NCBI RefSeq assembly: GCF_032884065.1
Contig: NW_027062693.1
Span: 372,001-436,000 of the forward strand
From: Artemia franciscana
Lineage: Eukaryota; Arthropoda; Branchiopoda; Anostraca; Artemiidae
DNA length: 64,000 nucleotides
Direction of reading: 5' to 3'
In this document: positions 11,706 through 20,890 of the stretch, in pieces
How positions within the stretch are numbered: the stretch's first letter is position 1
Layout: the number at the start of each line of letters is the position of its first letter
Translations under genes and position numbers: made by a program
The notes under the pieces: generated by a model
What the model was told of the DNA's origin: nothing
Database searches by the model: none
Seen by the model: the letters and a program-made list of their open reading frames with translations, nothing else

Positions 11706-12122
11706 TGTGATTAATCCAATAAATAATCCCATACAAGCATCTGTGAGGAATAGGCAAATTGTTAATTTAGGGCCCTTGAGCTTTAGGCTCTGGGAGTATT
11801 TCCCTTAAGGTAGACCGTATGGCGTAAAAAAGTCGCTTAACGTAGGATTTATCATATAGTACAATACCAGGAAGGGCTGCAGTACTTCCCTGAGAGATGA
11901 GAGGCTCAGTCTATAAGTTTATAAAGCCTTTGAAGAGCCTTCTATGCAAGCGAAAAGTTATACCACTTGTATAATATCAATTTGAAACCTCGGTATGTAG
12001 TTGTTCGCTAAAAGTTGTGCTTGATGGTACTCAAGGACCCCAATTAACGAAAATACTTTTCCTAATCTTGGAGGGGTGATCAATTAATTGGTTTCTTCAA
12101 TGAAAGTATCAAAAAGATACAT
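11706..12122. other. Spacer with no recognised feature
   Basis: I see no gene, no repeat shared with the rest of the window and no open frame of note. The SINE tail may extend slightly into its left end. Confidence 0.5.
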
Positions 12123-12468
12123 TTCCAAATCCCCCTAATTGGTACCCCTTATAATGTTACATCAAAGGAGTATTCAATGATTGCTTGGGTGCCTCAAGGG
12201 AGTATACTAATCCCAGCCCATTTTTTGGATTATAAAGGTGAGATCCACTCCAATAATTTTCCTCTTCCAACATGGATTTTAGGGAATTTTCGCCCTTCCA
12301 AATCCCCCTGATTGGCGTCCCTTATAATGTTACATCAAAGGAGTATTCAATGATTGTTTGGGTGCCTCAAGGAAGTATACTAATTCCAGCCCATTTCTTG
12401 GATTATAAAGGTGAGGTCCACCCCAATAATTTTCCTCCTCCAACATGGACTTTAGGGAATTTTCTCCC
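12123..12468 (+). repeat. 173-bp tandem duplication
   Basis: Two direct units, 12123-12295 and 12296-12468, differ at only a handful of positions. Both contain TTATAATGTTACATCAAAGG, GTATTCAATGATTG, GGTGCCTCAAGG and GGATTATAAAGGTGAG. An open frame of 129 codons starts in the second unit (12272-12661), but its product is proline-rich, low in complexity and unlike any protein I know. I do not call it a gene. The low divergence suggests a recent duplication. Confidence 0.85.
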
Positions 12469-12832
12469 TTCCATAAAGATCACAAATTTGTATCCAAGAA
12501 TAATTTTTTCTCGCGTTTCCAATCCCTTCAAGAGAAGTCCTCAACCCCCCCCCCCAAGGCCTAGACCCATGTTCACCGTATATAGAAGAAACTTGTCTTT
12601 GGGTTCAATTTTGGGAATAACGCCCTTATTTCCTTATGTGACGTCAATGTCGTCATATTGACAGAAGAATGTCACTGAAATTATCACTGGTACCGACTCT
12701 TGTCTGAAGCACTCCATATATCTCAGATGTAAGCATATTCCTTAATTAAATTAAAGTACCAGGGGAACGAGCTTCACTCTGTGAAAAAAAAAGACTCTCT
12801 TTCGCAAAACTCTCTAATCCTTTTGCACACAT
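12469..12832. other. Spacer with no recognised feature
   Basis: This stretch holds a poly-C run near 12545 and AT-rich unique sequence. No feature is supported. Confidence 0.4.
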
Positions 12833-13075
12833 TCCAAGTGGTTGGCGTGCTAGATTGGAAATCCTTTGTCCGCGAGGACAGGGGTTCAGGTCCTGGTGTT
12901 GCTGGTTATTTGGTTGGAAAGGGGATCAGTGGCGTGACTGTAAGCTCAGCTTGGAGAAATCTGGGGAAGGCAAACCGGGAAAGGCGGGCAAAACCACAGG
13001 ATGGCTACCCCCAGCCCCCGTTGCACTTCCTGGTTGAAAGGCGATGAAACAGAAATCAGCAACGCCGGTTGGGAC
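12833..13075 (+). mobile_element. tRNA-Ser-derived SINE, type 2
   Basis: The head resembles a class II serine tRNA. GTGGTTGGCGTGCTAG is followed by an anticodon-arm-like TTGGAAATCC. A long variable-arm hairpin TGTCC-GCGA-GGACA (12867-12880) and a B-box GGTTCAGGTCC (12883-12893) come next. The body that follows contains GTAAGCTCAGCTTGGAG, GGGGAAGGCAAACCGGG and CCACAGGATGGCTACC. Short open frames across it are fortuitous. Only one copy is in this window. Confidence 0.7.
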
Positions 13076-13415
13076 TGTAAAGTACTATGCCGTATTATTT
13101 ACCCTTTTTTTTACCTTTAACATATTTATATCGATAAATTATTCTGCACTGTCAACGATCAAATTAAATTGTTATGTTCTTTTGAAATATTTATCACAGA
13201 AACTCATGTTCAGCAACTTATTATAACTATTCCAAATATTTGTGACGTCATTAATATGTAAATATTTTCCTTTACAAGATTTAGACCCTAAAGAATTTTC
13301 CCCAAGTTGTGACCTATCTAGTGGTTTTTTAACACTGGAAAATGGTAGTATGCCAATTTTCAGAAAAAAATATTACCATTTTCAAGAAGAAATTTGCAGA
13401 TAGATAAATAAATAT
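13076..13415. other. AT-rich spacer
   Basis: No gene is visible. The words AACACTGGAAAATGGTA and CCAATTTTCAGAAAA near 13330-13370 resemble, in reverse complement, the words at about 690-735. A small dispersed repeat may therefore be present here. Confidence 0.35.
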
Positions 13416-14041
13416 ATCAAACAGTTCATGGTAACGAACTGTAGTAAGGAGCGACCCGGCTCAATAAAAAACGAAACTCTAGAAAACGGAATTTTGATAC
13501 CAATAGTCACATCGAAAGAATTGAATTTTTATGCTGATTTTAAATTTATAAGTTACATCAAATTTAGTCTTACCCATCAAGAGTTACGAGCCCGAGAAAA
13601 TTTGCCTTATTTTGGAAAATAGGAGGAAACATCCCCTAAAAGTCATAGAATCTTAACGAAAATCACACCATCGCATTCAGCGTATCAGATAACCATGCTG
13701 TAGAAGTTCCAAGCTCCAATCTACAAAAATGTGGAATTTCGTATTTTTTGCCAGAAGACCGATCACGGGTGCGTGTTTATTTATTTATTATTTTTTCCCA
13801 GGGTGATCGTATCGACCTAGTGGTCCTAGAATGTTATGAGAGGGCTCATTATAACGGATATTAAAAGTTCTAGTGCCCTTTTTAAGTGACCGAAAAAATT
13901 GGAGGGCACCTAGGCCCCCTCCGACGCTCATTATTTTACCAAAGTCAATGGATAAAAATTTTGAGATAGCCATTTTGTTCAAAATAGTCGAAAAACCTAA
14001 TGACAATGTCTTTGAGGAGAAAGCTGCTGCGAACTTTTGAC
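13416..14041 (+). repeat. Family A copy 2, 5' part
   Basis: This copy begins ATCAAACAGTTCATGG with the hairpin slightly mismatched. It runs uninterrupted through the position where copy 1 carries a Helitron (near 13648-13656), and so supplies the empty site. It continues through GATCGTATCGACC, GAGATAGCCATTTTGTTC and ATGTCTTTGAGG (to about 14018). Weak similarity may persist up to GAACTTTTGAC at 14040, directly before the phosphatase start codon. The matching 3' part of a family A copy, in the same orientation, resumes near 17035. Confidence 0.75.
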
Positions 14042-14952
14042 ATGGCCTCTCCAATAATACAGTTTATCTTGGATTTTGTTGCGCTTGCCATTGTGTGGCT
14101 CCCGGTTCTTCTTTTCTTCCTAATCGGAGATCCGTACAAGCGTGGTTTCTACTGCTTTGATGAAAGTCTTAACTATCCCTTCAAAGACTCAACAATATCC
14201 AGTCTTGTCCTATTTTTGGTTGGTGTTTCCTGCCTGTTTTATCGATAATTACTGTTGAATGGATCAAATATTCACAAGGTAGAAGAGGCCGGTATCTACC
14301 TCAAAAGTTGAAAATTGGTAAATTTACGATGCACCCACTTGTGATTGAGCTTGGACATCTTATAGGAGCTTTTCTTTTTGGCGCTGGTTGTAGTCAGTTG
14401 GCAACAGACATAGGGAAGTATTCAATTGGTCGTCTCAGGCCGCATTTTATGGATGTTTGTAAACTTAGCCTAGAATTGCTGTGTCCTCCAGGTGTTTCCC
14501 CAACAAAATATATTGAAGATTTCACATGTGTCGAGGGAGATGCATACCTTCTCAAAAACTCAAGGCTGTCATTTCCATCGGGTCATGCGTCGTTTAGTGC
14601 CTACACAATGATGTATTTAGCGATTTATTTGCAAGCTCGAATGACTTGGAAGGGCTCAAAATTTCTGCGACCTGTATTTCAAGCTGCAGGTTTGTTTCTA
14701 TTTTGGTTCACTGCTTTATCCAGAGTGTCAGATTATAAGCACCATTGGAGTGATGTTTTGGCTGGTGCTGCACTGGGAATTACCATTGCCACTTTAACTG
14801 CTTTATACGTATCTCACCTTTTCAAATTCGTGCCTGAAGATAGACTATTAACTGGTGACACAAAAATAGACCAGCTTAACGGAATGAGGTCAGCAGCCAC
14901 CAGTTCCGAATTTTCCCCTGTGAAGTCAGTGATTGTAGACAATATTTTGTGA
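14042..14952 (+). CDS. Phospholipid phosphatase (PAP2 / wunen type), intronless, one frameshift
   Basis: This family is made of membrane enzymes with six membrane segments that remove phosphate from phosphatidate, lysophosphatidate and sphingosine-1-phosphate at the cell surface or in internal membranes. All three catalytic motifs are visible. C1 is KYSIGRLRP (14416-14442). C2 is PSGH with its histidine (14575-14586). C3 is SRVSDYKHHWSD with its histidine and aspartate (14719-14754). The N-terminal part has the family words RGFYCFDESLNYPFKDSTI. I chose the Met at 14042 because MASPIIQFILD fits family N-termini. The Met at 14000 lies in repeat DNA. The frame changes near 14231-14232, where GVS is followed by TG and then PVLSIITVEW, so one base appears missing. 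Both sides otherwise stay open and conserved. Either this is a young retrocopy with one lesion or the base is an assembly error. Confidence 0.82.
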
Positions 14953-15790
14953 CTTCAGCCGTTCATTGTACGCCCAAGAAAACCGGTGAATGGCCCAGTT
15001 ATGTTCTGAGGAATGATTATTGTTGATTATAATATGTATTTTATTGTCTTTACTAGCCCATCCGTGAAGTTTAACAGGGCTTCTTTTTAAGTTTTGTTTT
15101 GGTAAGGATGGATGGGAAATTCAACGTATACAGTCGCAAAATGTACTTTTAGAATAGATTCCTTATAAAAATAATTTGTGCTGGAAATGTAGGTAAATAT
15201 ATCTGTTCCTTTTTTTGTCAACATCAGTGGGTAAATAAACGTACAATTTATTTTTTCTGGTCAAAAAAGGAAAGTGCCTTATTATCTATTTGAATTTTTG
15301 TGTAACTACCACGTATAAGCTTTCTTCTTTGTTATTTTTTTTTTTTTTTTTTGGAAAGAATAAGTAATTTTTTAGTCCATCCTTCTTTTTTCTTATTTTT
15401 TCTAAATTAGAAATTTACATATTCTTATTAGAGCATAATTAATGAGTTGGTAATTATTATGTCGATGGTACTAAAATAATATGTCGTGTAATCTGGCGTT
15501 GCTCTTCAGAACTAATTGATAAACCAGTAGACAAGGTTAGGCAAACAAGGCCGCCCATTAGCAGATAAATTTAAAAGAGTTACAGTTAACATACAAACAT
15601 ATGTTGTTTTGCTATCCTCAAATTCTTTTCAATAATTTTTGTAACACCACTGCCAATCCATGACGCAAGAAAAATCCAAATTAAGAAAAAACAAAAAACC
15701 TAACAAACAAGGATGATTTTTAGCTAGTTCTTAAAGAAAGTAAAGCAAAATATATATATATATATGTATATATATATTCCACCCCAGCAC
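14953..15790. other. 3' flank of the phosphatase gene
   Basis: The stop at 14950-14952 is followed by AT-rich DNA with an AATAAA at 15234-15239 that could serve as a polyadenylation signal. No poly-A tract follows it, which is one reason the retrocopy reading is not certain. A poly-T run lies near 15330-15351 and a (TA) run at about 15749-15777. No other gene is seen. Confidence 0.5.
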
Positions 15791-15907
15791 CTAGTTGGTG
15801 GGGGAGCTTCCCGCCCCCCCCCCAAAGCCCCCCCGCGCGCGTAAGTCGTTATGCGCCATATTAGTTACGCGCCATTGTAGTTGTGTCCCTGTGTCCCACC
15901 TGTGAAT

Positions 15908-15976
<69 letters not shown>

Positions 15977-15977
15977 T

Positions 15978-16175
15978 TTAACTACGTAAAACTTGCGAAT
16001 ATACAACGTTCTTAGCTGTCCCATTGTCTGTGCATATAAATAGATTGTCAGGTTTACTGACTCTTGAACATGCAACATATAATTGTCCATGGGAAAAACA
16101 ATCCGTATTCAGATCTATACCTCATTATTCTAATGATTGCCCTTGAGCTTTGTTGACGGTGATTGCTAATCGAAC
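15978..16175 (-). pseudogene. Remnant of Helitron helicase C-terminus (copy 2)
   Basis: The minus strand carries the same YVACSR-type motif VI remnant and C-terminal stop position as copy 1. It is again broken by a frame change and has no upstream Rep or helicase domain. Confidence 0.65.
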
Positions 16176-16179
16176 ATTC

Positions 16180-16640
16180 CCTGTGTCCCCGTCGTCATTT
16201 ATATATTCCCCTGTGCCCTCCAGCGTCCCCGTTGTAGTTGTGTCCCTGTGTCCCGGTCGTCATTTATGTTCCCTGTGTCCCGGTCGTCATTTGTGTCCCG
16301 GTGTCCCAGTTTGTAATTTCTCTTTGAGTGTCGCGGTCGTCATTTATATTCTCTGTGTCCCGGTCGTCATTTGTGTCCCGGTGTCCCGGTCTGTAATTTC
16401 TCTTCGAACAATCCCTGTGTCCCGGTCGTCATTTATATATCCCCCCTGTGCCCCCGGCGTCCCCGTTGTAGTTGTGTCCCTGTGTCCCGGTCGTCATTTA
16501 TATTCCCTGTGTCCCGGTTGTGATTTGTGTCCCGGTGTCCCAGTCTGTAATTTCTCTTTGAGTGTCCCGGTCGTCATTTATATTCCCTGTGTCCCGGTGT
16601 CCCAGTCGTCATTTGTGTCCCGGTGTCCCGGTCTGTAATT
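16180..16640. repeat. GTCCCGGTCGTCATTT minisatellite within Helitron 2
   Basis: Words of the type TGTCCCGGTCGTCATTTAT and TGTCCCGGTGTCCCGGTCTG recur in a higher-order pattern of roughly 120-180 bp. The shorter equivalent in copy 1 is at about 3060-3345. The proline- and serine-rich open frame across it is a by-product. Confidence 0.8.
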
Positions 16641-16852
16641 TCATCAGTTGACAAACATGACGTCAGTCAACACACAAACATGACGTCACTCGACAGACCC
16701 ACAGACAACTTATTTTTATATATATAGATATACATATATATATAAACATGATAAACTAAGCTCATTCGAATATTTTTTCTCTTTTTATCATATTTTTCAG
16801 TAGGGTTTTTGAAGGGATATTGTTTGATGCATCATGTATCTCCTTCTACTTT

Positions 16853-16876
16853 CTTTCTTCTTTTTTCTTTTTTTTT

Positions 16877-16908
<32 letters not shown>

Positions 16909-16921
16909 TTCTTTTTTTTTT

Positions 16922-16953
<32 letters not shown>

Positions 16954-17018
16954 TCTTTTTTTTCTTTTTTTTTCTTTTTTTTTCTTTTTTTTCTTTTTTT
17001 TCTTTTTTTCTTTTTTTT
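16853..17018 (+). repeat. Polypyrimidine (T7-9 C)n tract
   Basis: About 165 bp of near-pure T interrupted by single C residues every 7-10 bases. Lysine-rich and phenylalanine-rich open frames on either strand are artefacts of this tract. The tract lies between Helitron 2 and the point where family A sequence resumes. Confidence 0.95.
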
Positions 17019-17034
17019 GTGTGTTTGTGCTGTT

Positions 17035-17637
17035 ACATTGATGATTTCTCTTTTCATCATAATATAGTAATGGTCATTGGGAAGCGTACAGGCGTTTTCA
17101 GGGAGATTTTTTGATTGGGAGGGGGGTTGAGGGGAAAGGGTCACTTGGGAGGATCTTTTCATTGAGGAATTTGTCATGGGGGAAGAGAATTTCCATGAAG
17201 GGGGCGCAGGAATTTCTAGCAATATTTAAAACAAAAAACAATGAAAAAATAAATATGAAAAAAACTGAATATGCAAATGTCGTTATAATTATTCGTGTGC
17301 GGAAACCCAAAAACCAAAACATGCAATAATTCTCAAGCGTTCAGAAATTAAATAAAAAAAACAAGTTTTTTTTTACTGGAAGCAAGGAGCGACATTAAAA
17401 CTTAAAACAAACAGAAATTACTCCGTATATGAAAGAGGCTGTTCCCTCCTCAACGCCCCGCTCTTTACGCTAAATCTTTTAGCTGTTTTAAAAAGTAGAG
17501 TTGAGAGAAAAAGTCAAAGTTTAGCGGGAAGAGCGGGGCGTTGAGGAGGGAGCAGCCCCTTTCACACACGGAGTAATTTCTGTTCGTTTTAAGTTTTAAT
17601 GTCGCTCCTTACTTTCAGTTAAAAAAAAACTTGTTTT
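17035..17637 (+). repeat. Family A 3' part with palindromic end
   Basis: From about 17035 the sequence matches copy 1 from about 4685 onward: TAATGGTCATTGGGAAGCGT, TTTTCAGGGAGATTTTTTGA, CCATGAAGGGGGCGCAGGA and AACAATGAAAAAATAAATAT. It ends in the palindrome 17362-17637, whose arms contain the AAGGAGCGACATTAAAA core and CGCCCCGCTCTTTACGC. Orientation and order fit it being the missing half of the copy that starts at 13416. Confidence 0.75.
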
Positions 17638-17821
17638 TTGTTATTTAATACATATATAGTATTACTGTTCGTATATGATAAGATACATACTTTTTCCAAA
17701 AAGGGATTTGGTGGAACGGCAAATCAGATCAAAAGACTCCAAGGAAACATAAGGAACGAGCAGTTCTAAGAATGAGAAATTATGGGGTTTTCCATACACT
17801 ATATATAGCCTAGTAATTATT

Positions 17822-17966
17822 ATTATTATTTAAGAATTAACGACGCTTCTTGACTGCTATGGTCCCTGTGTCGGCCCTGCACTGCATTCCTGCAGCGTGA
17901 TTCGATCTCTGGGTCCCGTATTACCAAGCTAAGGTCAAATCCACTGCGCCACGACAGGACTAGCCT
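17822..17966 (-). mobile_element. tRNA-derived SINE, type 1, copy 2
   Basis: On the minus strand, GTCGTGGCGCAGTGG (A-box TGGCGCAGTGG, 17951-17941) is followed by TTAGCTTGGTAATACGGGAC and a weak B-box AGATCGAATCA. The tail ends in a TAA/TAT-rich run (17819-17832). It shares its head with the copies at 11590 and 50696. Confidence 0.75.
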
Positions 17967-18487
17967 AGTAAGGATTTTTCGGGTTGAAATTTTTATAAAA
18001 TTGGGCCGTTTTCACCTACGTACATATGAAGAATTTTGCATAAGATGTTAAATAGCTTTTGTCCGAGTGATCAGAAGTACGCCCCTTCGAAAAATTGAAA
18101 TTTTTAGGCATAAAGCGATTTTAGGAAATAAAAAGTGATATTACACTGTTTTCTTTACTAATTCAAAAGAAAGAAAAAACAAAACAATTAAAATCAAATT
18201 AAATCGAACAAATTCAACAGATTAAACAGATATTTTGTTCAAAATCAAATTAAATTAAGTAAATTAAATAAAAACAAATCAGAATCAAAAGATTTAAGAG
18301 CTCAATCACGCTATTTTCTTACGAGTTGAAAGACCTTTTTAAACCTGGTTTGGAACAAAACATGGTTTTTCTTAATTGCAAAAATAATTGTTTCGTAATT
18401 TTTCCCAAGTCACCATTAATATTCACATATAGCTCCATTGACTGTTTCTTGGGGGAAGGATCAAAACCCGGCTCCGGTTGTCATATT
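17967..18487. other. Upstream region of the AMP deaminase gene
   Basis: This region is AT-rich. I could not identify a TATA box or initiator with confidence. An A-rich stretch of AAATTAAAT-type words lies at 18180-18290. No gene is seen. Confidence 0.4.
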
Positions 18488-18509
18488 AGATCAGAACTTA
18501 TTCTGATCT
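18488..18509 (+). promoter_or_regulatory. Perfect 9-bp hairpin just before the AMP deaminase start
   Basis: AGATCAGAA at 18488-18496 and TTCTGATCT at 18501-18509 pair perfectly around the loop CTTA. The hairpin ends 12 bases before the ATG at 18522. In an mRNA it would sit in the 5' leader near the start codon. A role in translation is only an inference. Confidence 0.4.
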
Positions 18510-18521
18510 ATTGTACCTAAG

Positions 18522-20774
18522 ATGAAAATTGGCCCAGAGAAAGAAAATTCAGTAGGTACCACCAGCAATGTCTTTAATTTTTTCCAGAATTTTCCAGCAA
18601 CATCTACATCCTCTATCAAGATTCTTAAAGAATGTTTGTGCAAACGTGAATTTGATGATCCTATTGACGAGCATATCAGTCGTAATGAAACAACCACCCT
18701 CAAATCTAATGAATCTTTTAGAGTATCAGCAAAACAAAAAGGGAAAAACTGTACCAATAATCAGAATATCGATTTTGAGCATCCTGGTGCCAAAAAAGGC
18801 GAAGGAGATAAGTCATTTGAAGAGAGTATTGAATTTCGGAAAATTAAAATTGTTCCTAACGACAAGACATCAATTTTTGGCGAAGAGTTCAGAGCATCTT
18901 CATGTCTCTTGGTGCAAGCACTAGGCTTGCGGCGTCGCTACATGCACATTGCAAATCAATCTTTTCCCAAACTTGCTGGAAGGTTCTTAGATTGTACTAA
19001 AGACAAAAAACTCGTCAAGAAGATAAGTGAAACTCCACAAAAGGCCAGAAAACTTGACTTATTAAAAGATGCAGCTCGTCAAAAACCCACGGGAGAAACG
19101 GACTATCCTACCCATGGCCCTTCAAACTTTAGAGAACATTACAAATGTTCAAATGGTGTTTTCCATGTTTACGCTGGTGAAAATGACGTAACTAGCAACA
19201 AAGCAGTAAAATATGACTATGTTGACGTTGAAACATTTAGGAAGGATCTGCAGCTTCTTTGCGCCATGATTGTTAATGGACCTCTGAAGACCTTCAGCTA
19301 TCGCCGTTTAGCATTCTTGAATCACAAGTATCACATGCATGAATTGCTGAACGAGCAGCAAGAAGTTTCTGAGCAGAAATCTATCCCATACAGAGACTTC
19401 TATAACATACAAAAAGTTGATACACATATTCACGCAGCTGCATGCATGAATCACAAGCATTTGCTTAGTTTTATGCAAAAGAAATTACATGACGAAGGCG
19501 ATCGGGTGGTGGAGGTTGAAGAAGATGGCAATCCTAAAACACTGAAAGAAGTGTTTGACGAGATGAAGATAACTCACTCAGATTTGACTGTCGATTCGTT
19601 GGATATGCACTGTGATAAATATACTTTCCACCGTTTTGACATATTCAATAAAAAGTATAACCCGGCTGGTAATAGCAGGCTACGAGAAATTTTTTTAAAA
19701 GTAGACAACTACATAGAAGGCGAATATTTTGGTAGCATTATAAAGGAAGTGATGAATGACTTAGAAGAATCTCAATATCAGAGCACTGAGATGCGGATAT
19801 CCATAGCTGGAAAATCAATCGAAGAATGGGACAAGGTTGCTCGTTGGGTGATCAAATGGGATGTCTATTCAAAGAATGTAATTTGGTTGATGCAAATACC
19901 AAGAGTGTATGATATTCTTAGATCATATGAGAATGTTGCTAACTTCCAATCAGTTATTGATAATATTTTTAGACCATTGTTTGAAGTCACCAACAATCCC
20001 TCAACTCATCCAGAGCTACATCATTTCTTACAGCATGTTGTTGGTTTCGATTCTGTTGACGACGAATCGAAACCAGAACAAGATAGTTTTGGCTGTGAAA
20101 TCATCATTCCAGAAGAGTGGACTTCAACAGAAAACCCACCTTACTGGTACTACACATACTATACTTATGCAAACTTATGTGCGCTAAATCAATCCAGGAA
20201 AGACCGTGGCCTTAATACTTTTACGTTCCGTCCTCATTGCGGAGAAGCTGGCCCAGTTGAACACTTGGCGGTCGGTTTTCTTTTAGCAGAGAATATCTCC
20301 CACGGCATTATGCTCAGAAAGGCCCCCATTCTTGCGTATTTATATTATCTTAGTGAAATTGGGATTGCTATGTCGCCTATATCAAACAACCTACTTTTTT
20401 TGAACTATTCCAGAAATCCACTAAAGGAGTTTTTAAATAGAGGTTTGAAGATAAGTCTCTCTACTGATGATCCCCTGCTATTTCATCTGACGAATGAACC
20501 TTTAATGGAAGAATACTCAATTGCCACTCAAATGTGGCAACTCAATGGGCCAGACTTGGCAGAACTCGCCAGAAATTCAGTTTTGATGAGCGGTTTCTCG
20601 CATCAAATAAAAAAAGACTGGCTTGGGTTTAATTATAGGGAAGAAGGGGTCCAAGGGAACGACGTAACTAAAACCAATGTCCCGAATATCCGTATTGCAT
20701 ATCGTTATGAGACGTTGTTTGAAGAACTCACTAATATCTTTATAGCTTTTATTGGCGAAGAAACTTTATTTTGA
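18522..20774 (+). CDS. AMPD: AMP deaminase, complete and intronless (750 aa)
   Basis: The enzyme deaminates AMP to IMP and ammonia in the cytosol as part of the purine nucleotide cycle. The frame is open for 750 codons, within the usual 750-880 of animal AMPDs. Residues 1-105 are a variable, polar N-terminus. Conserved sequence starts near residue 106. The catalytic barrel shows the zinc ligands H302 and H304 (VDTHIHAA), H572 with catalytic E575 (RPHCGEAGP), H594 (ENISHG) and D649-D650 (LSTDDP). The family signatures NPPYWYYTYYTYANL, MSGFSH and TNVPNIRI are present. Two near-invariant sites differ from the orthologues I remember: L624 in SNNLLF (usually S or A) and L653 in DDPLLFH (usually Q). 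The start is the first Met of the open frame. An AG directly before it could instead be a splice acceptor, so an upstream exon cannot be excluded. Lack of introns suggests a retrogene. Confidence 0.95.
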   Translation: MKIGPEKENSVGTTSNVFNFFQNFPATSTSSIKILKECLCKREFDDPIDEHISRNETTTLKSNESFRVSAKQKGKNCTNNQNIDFEHPGAKKGEGDKSFEESIEFRKIKIVPNDKTSIFGEEFRASSCLLVQALGLRRRYMHIANQSFPKLAGRFLDCTKDKKLVKKISETPQKARKLDLLKDAARQKPTGETDYPTHGPSNFREHYKCSNGVFHVYAGENDVTSNKAVKYDYVDVETFRKDLQLLCAMIVNGPLKTFSYRRLAFLNHKYHMHELLNEQQEVSEQKSIPYRDFYNIQKVDTHIHAAACMNHKHLLSFMQKKLHDEGDRVVEVEEDGNPKTLKEVFDEMKITHSDLTVDSLDMHCDKYTFHRFDIFNKKYNPAGNSRLREIFLKVDNYIEGEYFGSIIKEVMNDLEESQYQSTEMRISIAGKSIEEWDKVARWVIKWDVYSKNVIWLMQIPRVYDILRSYENVANFQSVIDNIFRPLFEVTNNPSTHPELHHFLQHVVGFDSVDDESKPEQDSFGCEIIIPEEWTSTENPPYWYYTYYTYANLCALNQSRKDRGLNTFTFRPHCGEAGPVEHLAVGFLLAENISHGIMLRKAPILAYLYYLSEIGIAMSPISNNLLFLNYSRNPLKEFLNRGLKISLSTDDPLLFHLTNEPLMEEYSIATQMWQLNGPDLAELARNSVLMSGFSHQIKKDWLGFNYREEGVQGNDVTKTNVPNIRIAYRYETLFEELTNIFIAFIGEETLF

Positions 20775-20884
20775 TTAATGTAAGTCTTGTCTACACGCAA
20801 AGAGTGCATGAGGAAATTATCGCATCATAATTATCCCGTAATTTTCCAAGAAATATTTAGGAAAACTACGCCAATGAGGTATAG

Positions 20885-20890
20885 AATAAA
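20885..20890 (+). promoter_or_regulatory. Candidate polyadenylation signal of AMPD
   Basis: AATAAA lies 111 bases after the stop codon, a normal distance for an animal 3' UTR. No genomic poly-A run follows. Confidence 0.45.

Larger units (their letters stand above)
15791..16728 (-). mobile_element. Helitron DNA transposon (degraded copy 2)
   Basis: This copy belongs to the same family as 2589-4248. The minus-strand 5' end is TCTATATATATAAAAATAAG at 16728 leftwards, followed by T at 16729. The 3' end is CTAG at 15794-15791 after a GC-rich near-palindrome (15798-15815). Inside are a (TA)n tract, the helicase tail remnant (about 15978-16175) and a GTCCCGGTCGTCATTT minisatellite (about 16180-16640) that is longer than in copy 1. 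Two further short direct words, GACAAACATGACGTCA and ACACAAACATGACGTCA, lie near the 5' end. The base before CTAG is C rather than the expected A, so the 3' boundary is less certain than in copy 1. Confidence 0.8.

Noticed and set aside
16797-17222. Lysine-rich and phenylalanine-rich frames
   Set aside because: They are translations of the polypyrimidine tract.
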